Assembly (NCBI GenBank): GCA_009829735.1
Contig: CM020620.1
Span: forward strand, 20,930,020-20,994,019
DNA length: 64,000 bases
From: Pyropia yezoensis
Taxonomy: Eukaryota; Rhodophyta; Bangiophyceae; Bangiales; Bangiaceae
Direction of reading: 5' to 3'
This document shows, piece by piece, positions 20,921 through 32,502 of this stretch. The notes under the pieces were generated by a model. It was not told the DNA's origin. It worked only from the letters and a program-made list of their open reading frames with translations, and made no database searches. A program made the translations under genes and the position numbers. Positions within the stretch are counted from its first letter, which is position 1; each line of letters opens with the position of its first letter.

Positions 20921-22858
20921 ATGGCTAGCTCGGACCCCCCGTCGTCCGGGGAGTACACGGGTGACGCACGTACTTCAGTGCCTTTGAATACTGGTGAGAC
21001 ACAGGTGGGTTTACCTGGGGTCGCAGAGGGACTAGAGGTCCCTCAAGCCAGCAGGACTGGAAGTACGGGCGGGCAACAGGCCACCCCGACTCAGTCGGGA
21101 GTTCACTCGGGTGACACTTCTGATGTGGGTGGGCCGAAGTCTGGCCACCGCGTGGTATACTCAACGGGAACGTCCCAAGGGGTGAGGACTGTCCCCGCGG
21201 GTTCCACTCGGGTTGGAGCCAACTTTGGCTTGGAGTCGTCGCAAACTAGGCTTTCGGAGGACGGTGGACCTCCGTTGGTCGGCGATGGGCTCGCGCCCAT
21301 GCCCCCGGTTGAGACCCCTGAGGAACGTGGTTACCCCTCAGGTGGACTCCCGGAGGCGGACCGAGACTCAACTGGAGTCGTCAATCCACTCCTCGCGGAA
21401 ACTGTCCGTCGGGAGGCGACCAATGTGTTGCGGCAGACTTTGCCGGACCTGGTGGTCACGATGACGAATACTATTCTGAATCTGATTGTGGCGAGTTTGC
21501 CAGATGGCCTTAATGTCCAGACCGGATTGGGGCTTTCGAGCCCGCAGGCGCAGGGGGAATCCCCCCTTACGCCTATCTCTGGTCGCCCCGAACTGGGGGC
21601 GACACCTATGACTCCCAACGAGGGAGCCACACCATACTCGGTGGGGCGTACGCCCTTCACGGGGGAGTTCCCCCCGGAAACGCCGGCGGCTACACCAAGC
21701 GCGCCGCGCCGGACTACAGGCACTGAGAGTGAATTTACCCCAGTGCCACAGCGGCTGTTCCCTCAACGTGAGGTTCCGCCCAAGATCCAGGTAGCCAACC
21801 CGGTCTACCAGAGGATCTTTGACTGTGAGACCTACGCCCTCCACAACAAGTCGGTGGCGTATGGTCCTGACCAGGCCCGAGCCATGGGCCGTGCCAAGAA
21901 GAATGCACTTCATTCTTTTGGGCACAAAGCGGAGTGGGACGGAACTCCCCCCCTCCGTGTCTTTGAGTTCCTACGTCGTTTCACAAAAGCCTGTGACGAC
22001 AATGCCATAAGTGAAGGCATGGCTTTTTACATGCTACAGGAGTTTACGAAGGGCGACCTACGGACAGAACTTATGTCCGTCATGCCCAGCTCCTCAAGTG
22101 GAGGCGCTGGGGAGGTGACGTCCTATTTGGAGCTCGTGAACTGGTTGTTGAGAGCCATGGTTGATGAGGCAGCGTTGGCTTCTCAAGTCGAGGAGTTTAC
22201 GCAAGCCCATCAGGAAGAGGCGGAGGACGAGTTGTCCTTTGCGGTGCGAGTCCGTAAGCTCAACAATCTTTGTGGGTTTCTTCATCCACAAGCTGTGGTG
22301 AAGAGTCGGTTTGTGGAGGGACTCCATTGGTCAGTCCGGATGGAGACCCGGGAGCATAACACTACCCGGGCGACCCTGGCCGAGTTGGCCAGGTTCGCCT
22401 ATCGCAGAGGCGAGGCCTACCGCAAGTTGCGGGAGGAACAACGCCAGGAGCGTCAGGCCGAGTTGGCCAAGGAACGGGAGGAGGCGCGCCAGGCCAGAGA
22501 GTTGAGAGAGGCACGCCGAATCCGCAAGGAGAGGGTGGTAGCTGCCGTGGGAACTTCCCAGGGTATCCCTTCGTCTTCCCCAGTTGGGAAGACCCCTCCC
22601 GGACCGGACCATCGGTGTTGGAACTGCAACTCCGATGGTCACTGGGCATATGATTGCCCCAAGTTGAGTAAACGCATCCAACAACTTGTTAGGAATGCGA
22701 GTAAAAAGTCGGCTACGAACGAAGTACGTTCACGCCGCGAGGGTGGGTCTCGACCGGTCGTTGCGGTCGCCACACCCTCGGCGGAGGTGGCGGACACGTC
22801 GTCCTCGGACTCGTCGTCTTCCTCCCCGCCCTCAGATTCGGACGCCAAGTCGGCGTGA
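20921..22858 (+). CDS. Gypsy gag (left assembly copy)
   Basis: 645 residues from the ATG at 20921, which follows a 119-bp leader after the LTR. The N-terminal 250 residues are Gly/Pro/Thr-rich and disordered. The middle (about 300-500) has the retrotransposon-gag helical core (EFLRRFTKACDDNAISEG, EFTKGDLRTEL, VRVRKLNNLCGFLHPQAV). A basic coiled-coil-like stretch (REEQRQERQAELAKEREEA) leads to a CCHC zinc knuckle (CWNCNSDGHWAYDC) near residue 565. The tail is Ser/Asp-rich. Identical in sequence to 30560-32497 and probably the same locus. Confidence 0.9.
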   Translation: MASSDPPSSGEYTGDARTSVPLNTGETQVGLPGVAEGLEVPQASRTGSTGGQQATPTQSGVHSGDTSDVGGPKSGHRVVYSTGTSQGVRTVPAGSTRVGANFGLESSQTRLSEDGGPPLVGDGLAPMPPVETPEERGYPSGGLPEADRDSTGVVNPLLAETVRREATNVLRQTLPDLVVTMTNTILNLIVASLPDGLNVQTGLGLSSPQAQGESPLTPISGRPELGATPMTPNEGATPYSVGRTPFTGEFPPETPAATPSAPRRTTGTESEFTPVPQRLFPQREVPPKIQVANPVYQRIFDCETYALHNKSVAYGPDQARAMGRAKKNALHSFGHKAEWDGTPPLRVFEFLRRFTKACDDNAISEGMAFYMLQEFTKGDLRTELMSVMPSSSSGGAGEVTSYLELVNWLLRAMVDEAALASQVEEFTQAHQEEAEDELSFAVRVRKLNNLCGFLHPQAVVKSRFVEGLHWSVRMETREHNTTRATLAELARFAYRRGEAYRKLREEQRQERQAELAKEREEARQARELREARRIRKERVVAAVGTSQGIPSSSPVGKTPPGPDHRCWNCNSDGHWAYDCPKLSKRIQQLVRNASKKSATNEVRSRREGGSRPVVAVATPSAEVADTSSSDSSSSSPPSDSDAKSA

Positions 22859-22863
22859 AACGA

Positions 22864-25800
22864 ATGACCGTTGGGGCTGGTCGTCCGAAGCTCACAACGG
22901 CAGCCTCGGCCAAGTGGGCCAGGAGGACGAACCAACCGTGCCGGATACTGCGGCGACCTAAGGGAGTCCGCCCACCTCGGGTAGGACTCCCCAAGAACGT
23001 AAACGCACGTCGGGTCATTGCGGTGCTGACGGGTGAGAATTTCCAGGTGGCTGGACGGGTGCAACTTGCCCCCGGCCGTGCATGCTGTACCCGTATCGTA
23101 CTTGATACCGGGTCAGGAGCCTCCTTGATACGCAAGTCGCTATTACCAAAGGAGGTGAAGCTCCAACGCTGGAGGTCCAAAGCTGACCATATGATTGACA
23201 TCAATGGTGGGGTACTTCCCATCGTTGGTGCCGTGACCCTACCAACTAGGTTGGGGACCCATGAGGTCGACGTGACCTATGGCGTAGTTGAGAATATATC
23301 GGTACCCCTGCTTCTGGGTACCCCTTATGTTGTTACACAAGTGCATTTGATTTGTGGCCCTGAGTACTGGGTCAAGTTGATGAATGGGGAGACTATCCCC
23401 ATCCTTGGTAAGGGAAAGTCTGTGGCTCCTGTGACAGTCTCACAGTCGAAGCCTGTTTGCTCTGTGAGGGAAGGGTTTACTGCTACCCTGCGTTTAACCC
23501 GCAAAGTCACGTTGTCCCCCAACTCGGTGGCGCACGTTGATGTTGTAACTGATTTTACGGGGAACGGGTTGGTGCACCCTCACCCCCGTCCTGCTCGCAA
23601 GCACCAAGTGCATGTTGCCCTTGGCACGATGGACTCCAAAGCCGGAGTCCCGTGGAGGATCCAGGTGATGAACCTGAGCCCGACGCCCAAGTACTTCAAG
23701 TCGGGAGCCAAGTTCGGCTATATCGACCAACACGAGGGACCGGTAGTAGCGGTCACCCTCAACGCGGGCGCAAGTAGCGACCCGAAGTCCGGAAAGGAGA
23801 AGCATCAAACCAAGTCGGCTGCCTCTCCTCGACCCCATGTGAACATGGAGGGTGTCCCCCCCAGGTTGAGGGTTCAAGTTGAACGCCTCTTGGACCAATA
23901 TCACAAGCTGTGGGATGGTCAATTGGGACTCATGAGAGCCACCCAACACCGGATCGAGTTGAAGCCCGGTGCACCCCCTATACGCCAACAACCGTATAGG
24001 GGAGGACCTCGTTCAAGGGCCCTCGTTAAGGAGCAAGTTGCTCGCATGGAGGCCCTCGATGTGATCGAGGCCAGCAACGCCGAGTGGGCGAGTCCGGTGG
24101 TTATCGTCCCCAAAGTTGATGGGACCCCCCGGTTTTGTATCGACTACCGTAAGCTCAACGAGAGCACGGTGCAGGACAGTTATCCCCTACCTAGGATGGA
24201 TGACTGTCTGGACTCTCTGGGGGAGGGAAACGTGTTCTCTACCCTGGACTGTAACGCGGGGTACTGGCAAATTCCCATTGCCCCGGAGGACAGGCATAAA
24301 ACTACCTTTACCTGTCACTGTGGTACCTACCAGTGCAAGCGCCTACCGTTTGGTCTGTGTAACGCGCCGGCAACTTTCCAGCGCGCTATGGACATGATTC
24401 TGGCCGGAGTACGGTGGCAGATCTGTCTTGTTTACCTAGACGATATCATTGTGTTCTCCCGAAGTCCGGAGGAACACATTGGCCATCTTGGCCAGGTGTT
24501 CAAGCTACTTGCTGACGCCGGTGTGTCACTGAAGGCGAGTAAGTGCCACCTCTTTACTCAAGAGGTGGAGTACTTGGGACATGTTGTCCATCCGGGGCGT
24601 CTCAGTGTTAACGAGAAGAACTTGAGGGCCATTCGTAAGGCTCAGTACCCCCGGACCCAGACCCAGATGAGGAGCTTCCTCGGGATGTGTAACGTGTACC
24701 GACGTTTCACCAAGGGCTTCGCCAAGGTGGCGAAGCCGTTGAATGAGCTAGTGAGCTCAACGCTACCGAAGAACCTGCCTCCCCCAAGTCGGGTGGAGCA
24801 GGAATCCTTTGAGACTCTTCGGGACCTTCTGCTGAAGCCCCCCATCTTGGCTATTCCCAGGTTGGGAGGCCACTACATCCTGGATGTGGACGCTAGCTAC
24901 GACCAACTTGGTTGTGTGTTGCTTCAGCAGCAGCCGGACAAGGAGTACTTGCCGGTGGGATACTTTAGTAAGGGGCTGAACTCGGCCGAGAAGAACTACG
25001 GAGTCACCGAGTTGGAAGGACTCGCAGTGGTGTGGGCGGTGACGTCACTTCGTCACTACCTGGAGGGTGAGAAGTTCCTCATCCGCTGTGACCACCGCGC
25101 GTTGCAGTTCATCTTTAAGACGGACTGTACGAACACTCGTCTCAACCGGTGGAGGGTGCGACTGGCACCCTTCAACTTTGGCATTGAGTACCGACCTGGC
25201 AGGCAACATGCCCTTGCCGACGGCCTCTCTCGGGTACCTACCGAGGGGCTGGACACTAACCCAGTCGATGAGGACATCCCCATCGTGGGGGTAGTCACGC
25301 GCTCGGGTCAGGCGTTGAACCCCGACGCGCCAGGGAACAAGAAGTACTTGCCCCTGTCCCTGGACGAGGTGGTGAAGGCCCAGGCCGAGGATCCCTTCTG
25401 CAAGTCGCAGAGGGATATACTGGATACGGTGGTTGAGACGCGCTTCTTTCTGGGAGACGATGGCCTCCTCATGAGGAGGGGGGTATTCCAGGGGACCGAA
25501 CAACTTGTCGTCCCCGCATCCCTCAAGGACAGTATCCTGAGAGGGAGCACAACGCTCCCACGGGTGGACACCTGGGGTCTAGTAAACTGTACCAGACCCT
25601 GAGGACCAGGTACTACTGGCCGTCCATGGTGGTGGACATCTACAGTTGGGTGGCTGCCTGCACAAGTTGTGCACAGAATCGTCTGATGGAACGGCGGCCT
25701 AGTACGGCTATGCTATTGTTCCCGGCCAAGGAGCCCTTCGCCGCGTTGGCGATGGACATCCTTGGGCCACTGCCCGTGACCGAGGAGGGCAACCAGTACC

Positions 25801-26849
25801 TCCTGGTCATCTGTGACCGCTTCACGAAACTTACGCGAGCGATCCCACTGGCAGAGATCACGGCCATGTCGGTCGTGTCAGCCTTCCTAGATTCACTGGG
25901 TTGCCGCGTATGGCATCCCAGATAGTACACTATCGGACAATGGACCGCAATTTGCGTCTGTACTGTTTCAGGGAGTGCTGGATATGTTGGGGGTTAAGGC
26001 AAACTATGCCACCCCCTACCACCCACAAACTAATGGGCAGGTGGAGCGCTTCAACAAAACTATTGTTAGGCAGCTACGCCACTATGTGAGTGAGCACGTA
26101 GAGACGTGGGACCAATACATTTCTATCCTTACTACTGCCTACAATTCGCAGGTTCACTCATCAACAGGGGAAGTACCCCTCGCTTTTGTGACCCCCCGTC
26201 GCGTGCGGTCTATTGCCGTGCGGGCCGGTCGCTTCCCAACTAGGGAGGATGGTGGCAGTACGCCTACTCCTACTGAGAGTAAGGCGGAGTTCGCCGCTAG
26301 GCTTGAAAACCTCATCCCTAAAGTCAGGGCTGAGATGGACAAAGCGCAAAAGCGCTACAAGCGTACCTTTGACAAAAAGGTGCGCAATGCTAAACATGTC
26401 CCCGAGCAGGGTGACTGGGTGCTGGTACACTCGCACACCCCAACTGGGGGTAAGCTGGTATTCCAGACGAAGGGACCGTACCAGGTCCTTCGTACTGATG
26501 GGCGGCGCATCACCATCGAAAGTGACGATGGGGTCCGCACAGTGAACGGACAGGACGTGGTCAAAGTTGCACCACCGCCTGCAGGAGACCCAGCTTGGGC
26601 GCGTGCGTTGGAATCGTGGCGCCTCCCCTCACTGCCTGCGGCCAAACAGGGCCCACAGGAGTACGTGTTCGATAAGTTCATCGACACGGATGGGATGAAG
26701 ACACTGACCGCCTCATGTTGAGGGTGCGTTGGTTTGGCTGCAAAGCCAAGGATGATTACGTGGAGTATGTGGAGGACCTTCCCGCTGAGAAGGTCCGGGC
26801 GTACTGTGCCCGGAATGAGATAGACCCTAACAGCCCTCCCTCAACGTGA
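22864..26849 (+). pseudogene. Gypsy pol, left assembly copy with indels near the gap
   Basis: Same domain order as the intact copy at 32503-36486, and intact through protease, RT and RNase H. Single-base differences from the other copy then break the frame: a deletion near 25540, an insertion near 25890, and changes near 26220, 26688 and 26755. The errors cluster toward the contig end, so this is more likely poor consensus than genuine decay. Confidence 0.8.
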
Positions 26850-26960
26850 GGGAAGGCCGAGCAACAGTGCCAAGAGAGTGCTTCAAGTCGAAGTGGTACG
26901 CAGAGTGGCTTTTAACTACAGCCCTAACCCTCACACTCTCACAACAAAGGCAGCTGCCAA

Positions 26961-28631
26961 CTAGGCACGCATGCTAGACTCTCCCACTCCACGGCCCTCG
27001 CCCTCACGTGGAGGCGAGCGGCGAGACCCACGCCGATAACGGTCTCCACTTGTTGGAGGGGGCGGCGGCTCCAAGTCGGAACCGTCGCGTCCCTCACGGT
27101 CGCGCAAGTGGCGCCGACCGTGGCCACTCTTCTGCCTGGTCTTGCGCGCAAGTTTGCGACGCAGACGCTGGACAGACTCCGTCTCCGACGGGGTAGAGGA
27201 CTCCGAAACGGAGTAAGACAACTTGTCTTCCGATACGGAAGGAGAGCGCCGCGAGTGTCGGCGACGACGGCGAGGAGGCGAGTATGCCCGGCTCGCGCGA
27301 CGTTTGCCACGCCCAAGTGGGGCTGGCTGGGGCATAATAGCCCCAATGCGAGCCAACTCGGCTGTCATAAACTCCGCCACCGACTCGCAACTCGCGGTCG
27401 CCACTGCAGTACGAACGCGCTCCTCAAGTTGAGGAGTCTCGGAACTCTGTAGGGTTGCGGTCGACGCGGCCAACCAGGAAATGGGTGCGCACCAACGTGG
27501 TGATCATCATCTCTGATGTTAGAGGCGTGGGCGGCAACACCAACTTGGGGTATACCGTCAGGAGGGTGGCCCCCAAGTTGGGGACACCGGGGTGGAAGAC
27601 TCCACGGCCACGCTGATCGGCATGTTCCCGTGAGGTTGGAAAGGAACAGGAGGAAGCGGAGGGGGCGAGGTGGCGGGGTACCCGGGTGTAACTGCGACCC
27701 CGACTTGGGGCCCCCGCAGTGGGTTGAGTCATATGGTCATCATAGGACGGCACGGCCATAACTATGGGCTTGTCCGGGGGTGGCGCAGTGTGGCGATCCA
27801 CCCCCGGGGCATACGGGTAGTCCCCGATGCCCAACCCCTCTCGTAGGACCACACGGCCGTCGTGAGGTGCACGAGCGACCCACACGAACTGGCGAAGTGC
27901 GCCATCGTCCTTGGGCCACGAGTGGGGCGGCGCAACTTGTGCTCAATGCTCTCCCACTCGATAAACTTATGGAGCCGGAGCATCTCCTCAAGTAGAGTGA
28001 GTTGTCCTGATGAGCACCCCTCAGCAACTAGCTGAGGGTGAGCTGTTCCAAACCTTGGAGGAGCCGGAGGGAGATGCCAGAGCATCCCCCGCCGCTGAAC
28101 ACAGGACACCCAGGTCGACATGACCTCGAGGAGCCACTGGGTGGCCAACATGGCCCACACCAGGTGATCAGGGGCAGCCGTCAACATGACGGAGCCGAAG
28201 TGGTCAAGCAACCGTGGCAACAACGCCGGGAACCGTAGGGGACCTCAACTTGAGGCCACCACTCGGGCTTCTTCGGATAGTACTGCTCCTTACTGGCAGC
28301 AGACTGTTGAGGAAACGCAAGTTGAGCCGAGGTCACCAAGTAGGGACCTCGCCGGAAGTCTTTTCTCCATCCGCACATCAAAGTGATGAGTGTGCGGATC
28401 GGCCTCGTGGAGGTACGGTGGGCGAGTTGCCACAGCGTCCCACGTGAAGGTCGGCAAGTCGCCGGGACCCGGGATAGTTCCCCCGCGGTCCACCATGGCC
28501 TTGGCACGCTGAACGTCCTCAACCTCCTCATCGTCCAGGAAGGCAAACTGGTCCGTCCTGAAGCCGGCCGGGAACCCGACCCTACGGGGATACTTCTCCC
28601 GTAGGCGGTCCCATACCCGGCCCATCGCTGC
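26961..28631 (-). pseudogene. Opposite-strand gypsy gene, left copy, cut by gap
   Basis: Copy of the gene at 36598-38541, broken into several frames by small homopolymer indels (for example near 27480, 27590, 27660, 27910 and 28065) and truncated at the N gap at 28632. See the intact copy for the description. Confidence 0.8.
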
Positions 28632-29131
28632 NNNNNNNNNNNNNNNNNNNNNNNNNNNNNNNNNNNNNNNNNNNNNNNNNNNNNNNNNNNNNNNNNNNNN
28701 NNNNNNNNNNNNNNNNNNNNNNNNNNNNNNNNNNNNNNNNNNNNNNNNNNNNNNNNNNNNNNNNNNNNNNNNNNNNNNNNNNNNNNNNNNNNNNNNNNNN
28801 NNNNNNNNNNNNNNNNNNNNNNNNNNNNNNNNNNNNNNNNNNNNNNNNNNNNNNNNNNNNNNNNNNNNNNNNNNNNNNNNNNNNNNNNNNNNNNNNNNNN
28901 NNNNNNNNNNNNNNNNNNNNNNNNNNNNNNNNNNNNNNNNNNNNNNNNNNNNNNNNNNNNNNNNNNNNNNNNNNNNNNNNNNNNNNNNNNNNNNNNNNNN
29001 NNNNNNNNNNNNNNNNNNNNNNNNNNNNNNNNNNNNNNNNNNNNNNNNNNNNNNNNNNNNNNNNNNNNNNNNNNNNNNNNNNNNNNNNNNNNNNNNNNNN
29101 NNNNNNNNNNNNNNNNNNNNNNNNNNNNNNN
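28632..29131. other. Assembly gap of 500 N
   Basis: Exactly 500 N, a conventional placeholder for a gap of unknown size. The sequences on its two sides overlap by about 9.14 kb. Confidence 0.99.
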
Positions 29132-29655
29132 CCTCACGCACCCCTCGGCCCCCTTTCGGATCCCCCGGCAGCCCTGCCGCCGGGCATGCCGCCTGTCACC
29201 TTGCCGCTTGGTCAAGCTGCTCGCGCGGTCGCACCGCGCAGGCAAGCCGCCCGCGCGGTCGCCCTCTCGCCGCCGCCCGTTGAGGCCTCCCCCACGGGCT
29301 AACCCTTATTCAGCCGCCCTCTTCCCGGCGAGCACACCTGCCCGTCGGGTGCCCTTCCGCGCACTCCCCCGCACCCTCACCCCGGTCGGTGACGTGTGCG
29401 GCGTGTGCTGGCCGACGGTCGTCCGGCTCCAATTCAGTCCCGCGCCGTGCCCGCCCACGGTGGGTACAGGCCCTGCCGTACAGGAGGGCCCCATGTCAGC
29501 CGGCGGCACACAGCCTGCCGGCGGCCCACGGCCACCCCACACCCTGCTGCACTTGTCAGCCGTGGTCCCACTGTAGGCCCACTGCCACGTGCCCCCCCCG
29601 GGAATGGGGGGGGGCAAGCCCACGTATTTGGGCTTGCTCCCTCCCAATCCCAACA
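29132..29655 (-). repeat. Partial copia LTR, right assembly copy
   Basis: Matches 19491-20014 with a handful of one-base homopolymer differences. It starts abruptly at the gap edge. Confidence 0.85.
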
Positions 29656-29973
29656 TGGCTCAGCGTTTGACAAAAAGCCGAAACACGAAGCCAAACAGGC
29701 TCGTTTGGCTCGGGGGTTGGCCGCGCTGCCGTTGAAAGCCAAGAACTCGAGCGCTCTCGAGGTGTATTAAGGTGGTGTCGAGAGCGATTAAGAATTGTGA
29801 TATGACCTTAGTTTTGGAGCGTCACACGGCCCACCAGTCAGAGCCAAAGCCAAACCGCTGAAACGGCTGAAATGTAGTTGGCTTTTGGCTTTTGGCTCCA
29901 TTGGTGGAAGTGCTCTCACAGTGAGTCCGCGGCTCTCCTACAAATGGCCGGTGCGGCTCTGTCTGACGGGGGG

Positions 29974-30441
29974 TGTGGCAGTATTGACCCCCAGGTAGGG
30001 GAGCAACACGTGCCATGCAAGGGGCGGCAGGCCACTAGCCTGATCCGTTCCTCCCCCTGCATTTGGGTCCATATTCCCTAAGTTTGGGATAGTTAGCTTA
30101 GTAGTAAATCCAACTTGGATTTGAGGGTTTTCTGCATTTATCGTCTTGAATTTTCGTGTGGCCCGGTGGGCAGGTGCTGGGGTGGGAGATTCTGAGTGGC
30201 GAGATTCTGAGTGGACCCTGGGGGATAAGGGGAGGGACAGCGGGGCTTGGCCCTGCGTCCCCGTCCCGACTAAGAAACTGTTGGACCACACACCATCCTC
30301 TTGTTTGTCCGTGGGGGGTTTGCCCCACAACAGGGACAGAGTGTGTGCGACTTGCACTTCTTCCGGTTCCCCCGACACGGGAGGCAGCCCTAGCACACCG
30401 CCCCAACTTGGGTGCCGTGTGTGCTTGTGGTTTTTGCCACA
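29974..30441 (+). repeat. Gypsy 5' LTR (right assembly copy)
   Basis: 468 bp, one base shorter than the left copy in a G run. Followed by the same 118-bp leader and gag. Confidence 0.9.
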
Positions 30442-30559
30442 TTTGGTGGAGCAGCAGTGGATAGAGGTAAACTTTACGTCCGGGTGCACCCGGGTGTAGG
30501 GGCCCTCTGTCTCAGAGGAACGGTGGTCTTGGACCGTGTCATACGGATCGTCAGCCAAC

Positions 30560-32497
30560 ATGGCTAGCTCGGACCCCCCGTCGTCCGGGGAGTACACGGG
30601 TGACGCACGTACTTCAGTGCCTTTGAATACTGGTGAGACACAGGTGGGTTTACCTGGGGTCGCAGAGGGACTAGAGGTCCCTCAAGCCAGCAGGACTGGA
30701 AGTACGGGCGGGCAACAGGCCACCCCGACTCAGTCGGGAGTTCACTCGGGTGACACTTCTGATGTGGGTGGGCCGAAGTCTGGCCACCGCGTGGTATACT
30801 CAACGGGAACGTCCCAAGGGGTGAGGACTGTCCCCGCGGGTTCCACTCGGGTTGGAGCCAACTTTGGCTTGGAGTCGTCGCAAACTAGGCTTTCGGAGGA
30901 CGGTGGACCTCCGTTGGTCGGCGATGGGCTCGCGCCCATGCCCCCGGTTGAGACCCCTGAGGAACGTGGTTACCCCTCAGGTGGACTCCCGGAGGCGGAC
31001 CGAGACTCAACTGGAGTCGTCAATCCACTCCTCGCGGAAACTGTCCGTCGGGAGGCGACCAATGTGTTGCGGCAGACTTTGCCGGACCTGGTGGTCACGA
31101 TGACGAATACTATTCTGAATCTGATTGTGGCGAGTTTGCCAGATGGCCTTAATGTCCAGACCGGATTGGGGCTTTCGAGCCCGCAGGCGCAGGGGGAATC
31201 CCCCCTTACGCCTATCTCTGGTCGCCCCGAACTGGGGGCGACACCTATGACTCCCAACGAGGGAGCCACACCATACTCGGTGGGGCGTACGCCCTTCACG
31301 GGGGAGTTCCCCCCGGAAACGCCGGCGGCTACACCAAGCGCGCCGCGCCGGACTACAGGCACTGAGAGTGAATTTACCCCAGTGCCACAGCGGCTGTTCC
31401 CTCAACGTGAGGTTCCGCCCAAGATCCAGGTAGCCAACCCGGTCTACCAGAGGATCTTTGACTGTGAGACCTACGCCCTCCACAACAAGTCGGTGGCGTA
31501 TGGTCCTGACCAGGCCCGAGCCATGGGCCGTGCCAAGAAGAATGCACTTCATTCTTTTGGGCACAAAGCGGAGTGGGACGGAACTCCCCCCCTCCGTGTC
31601 TTTGAGTTCCTACGTCGTTTCACAAAAGCCTGTGACGACAATGCCATAAGTGAAGGCATGGCTTTTTACATGCTACAGGAGTTTACGAAGGGCGACCTAC
31701 GGACAGAACTTATGTCCGTCATGCCCAGCTCCTCAAGTGGAGGCGCTGGGGAGGTGACGTCCTATTTGGAGCTCGTGAACTGGTTGTTGAGAGCCATGGT
31801 TGATGAGGCAGCGTTGGCTTCTCAAGTCGAGGAGTTTACGCAAGCCCATCAGGAAGAGGCGGAGGACGAGTTGTCCTTTGCGGTGCGAGTCCGTAAGCTC
31901 AACAATCTTTGTGGGTTTCTTCATCCACAAGCTGTGGTGAAGAGTCGGTTTGTGGAGGGACTCCATTGGTCAGTCCGGATGGAGACCCGGGAGCATAACA
32001 CTACCCGGGCGACCCTGGCCGAGTTGGCCAGGTTCGCCTATCGCAGAGGCGAGGCCTACCGCAAGTTGCGGGAGGAACAACGCCAGGAGCGTCAGGCCGA
32101 GTTGGCCAAGGAACGGGAGGAGGCGCGCCAGGCCAGAGAGTTGAGAGAGGCACGCCGAATCCGCAAGGAGAGGGTGGTAGCTGCCGTGGGAACTTCCCAG
32201 GGTATCCCTTCGTCTTCCCCAGTTGGGAAGACCCCTCCCGGACCGGACCATCGGTGTTGGAACTGCAACTCCGATGGTCACTGGGCATATGATTGCCCCA
32301 AGTTGAGTAAACGCATCCAACAACTTGTTAGGAATGCGAGTAAAAAGTCGGCTACGAACGAAGTACGTTCACGCCGCGAGGGTGGGTCTCGACCGGTCGT
32401 TGCGGTCGCCACACCCTCGGCGGAGGTGGCGGACACGTCGTCCTCGGACTCGTCGTCTTCCTCCCCGCCCTCAGATTCGGACGCCAAGTCGGCGTGA
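30560..32497 (+). CDS. Gypsy gag (capsid/nucleocapsid), intact
   Basis: 645-residue structural polyprotein that should form the virus-like particle and package element RNA. The N-terminus is disordered, the capsid-like helical core spans roughly residues 300-500, and a CCHC zinc knuckle (CWNCNSDGHWAYDC) near residue 565 binds RNA. A Ser/Asp-rich tail ends at TGA 32495-32497. The pol frame is in the -1 frame relative to gag. In the left copy it is open from just after a TAA at 22702, so gag and pol overlap by about 154 nt. Pol expression could therefore use -1 frameshifting or re-initiation at the ATG 6 nt past the gag stop; the sequence does not decide. Confidence 0.92.
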   Translation: MASSDPPSSGEYTGDARTSVPLNTGETQVGLPGVAEGLEVPQASRTGSTGGQQATPTQSGVHSGDTSDVGGPKSGHRVVYSTGTSQGVRTVPAGSTRVGANFGLESSQTRLSEDGGPPLVGDGLAPMPPVETPEERGYPSGGLPEADRDSTGVVNPLLAETVRREATNVLRQTLPDLVVTMTNTILNLIVASLPDGLNVQTGLGLSSPQAQGESPLTPISGRPELGATPMTPNEGATPYSVGRTPFTGEFPPETPAATPSAPRRTTGTESEFTPVPQRLFPQREVPPKIQVANPVYQRIFDCETYALHNKSVAYGPDQARAMGRAKKNALHSFGHKAEWDGTPPLRVFEFLRRFTKACDDNAISEGMAFYMLQEFTKGDLRTELMSVMPSSSSGGAGEVTSYLELVNWLLRAMVDEAALASQVEEFTQAHQEEAEDELSFAVRVRKLNNLCGFLHPQAVVKSRFVEGLHWSVRMETREHNTTRATLAELARFAYRRGEAYRKLREEQRQERQAELAKEREEARQARELREARRIRKERVVAAVGTSQGIPSSSPVGKTPPGPDHRCWNCNSDGHWAYDCPKLSKRIQQLVRNASKKSATNEVRSRREGGSRPVVAVATPSAEVADTSSSDSSSSSPPSDSDAKSA

Positions 32498-32502
32498 AAC
32501 GA

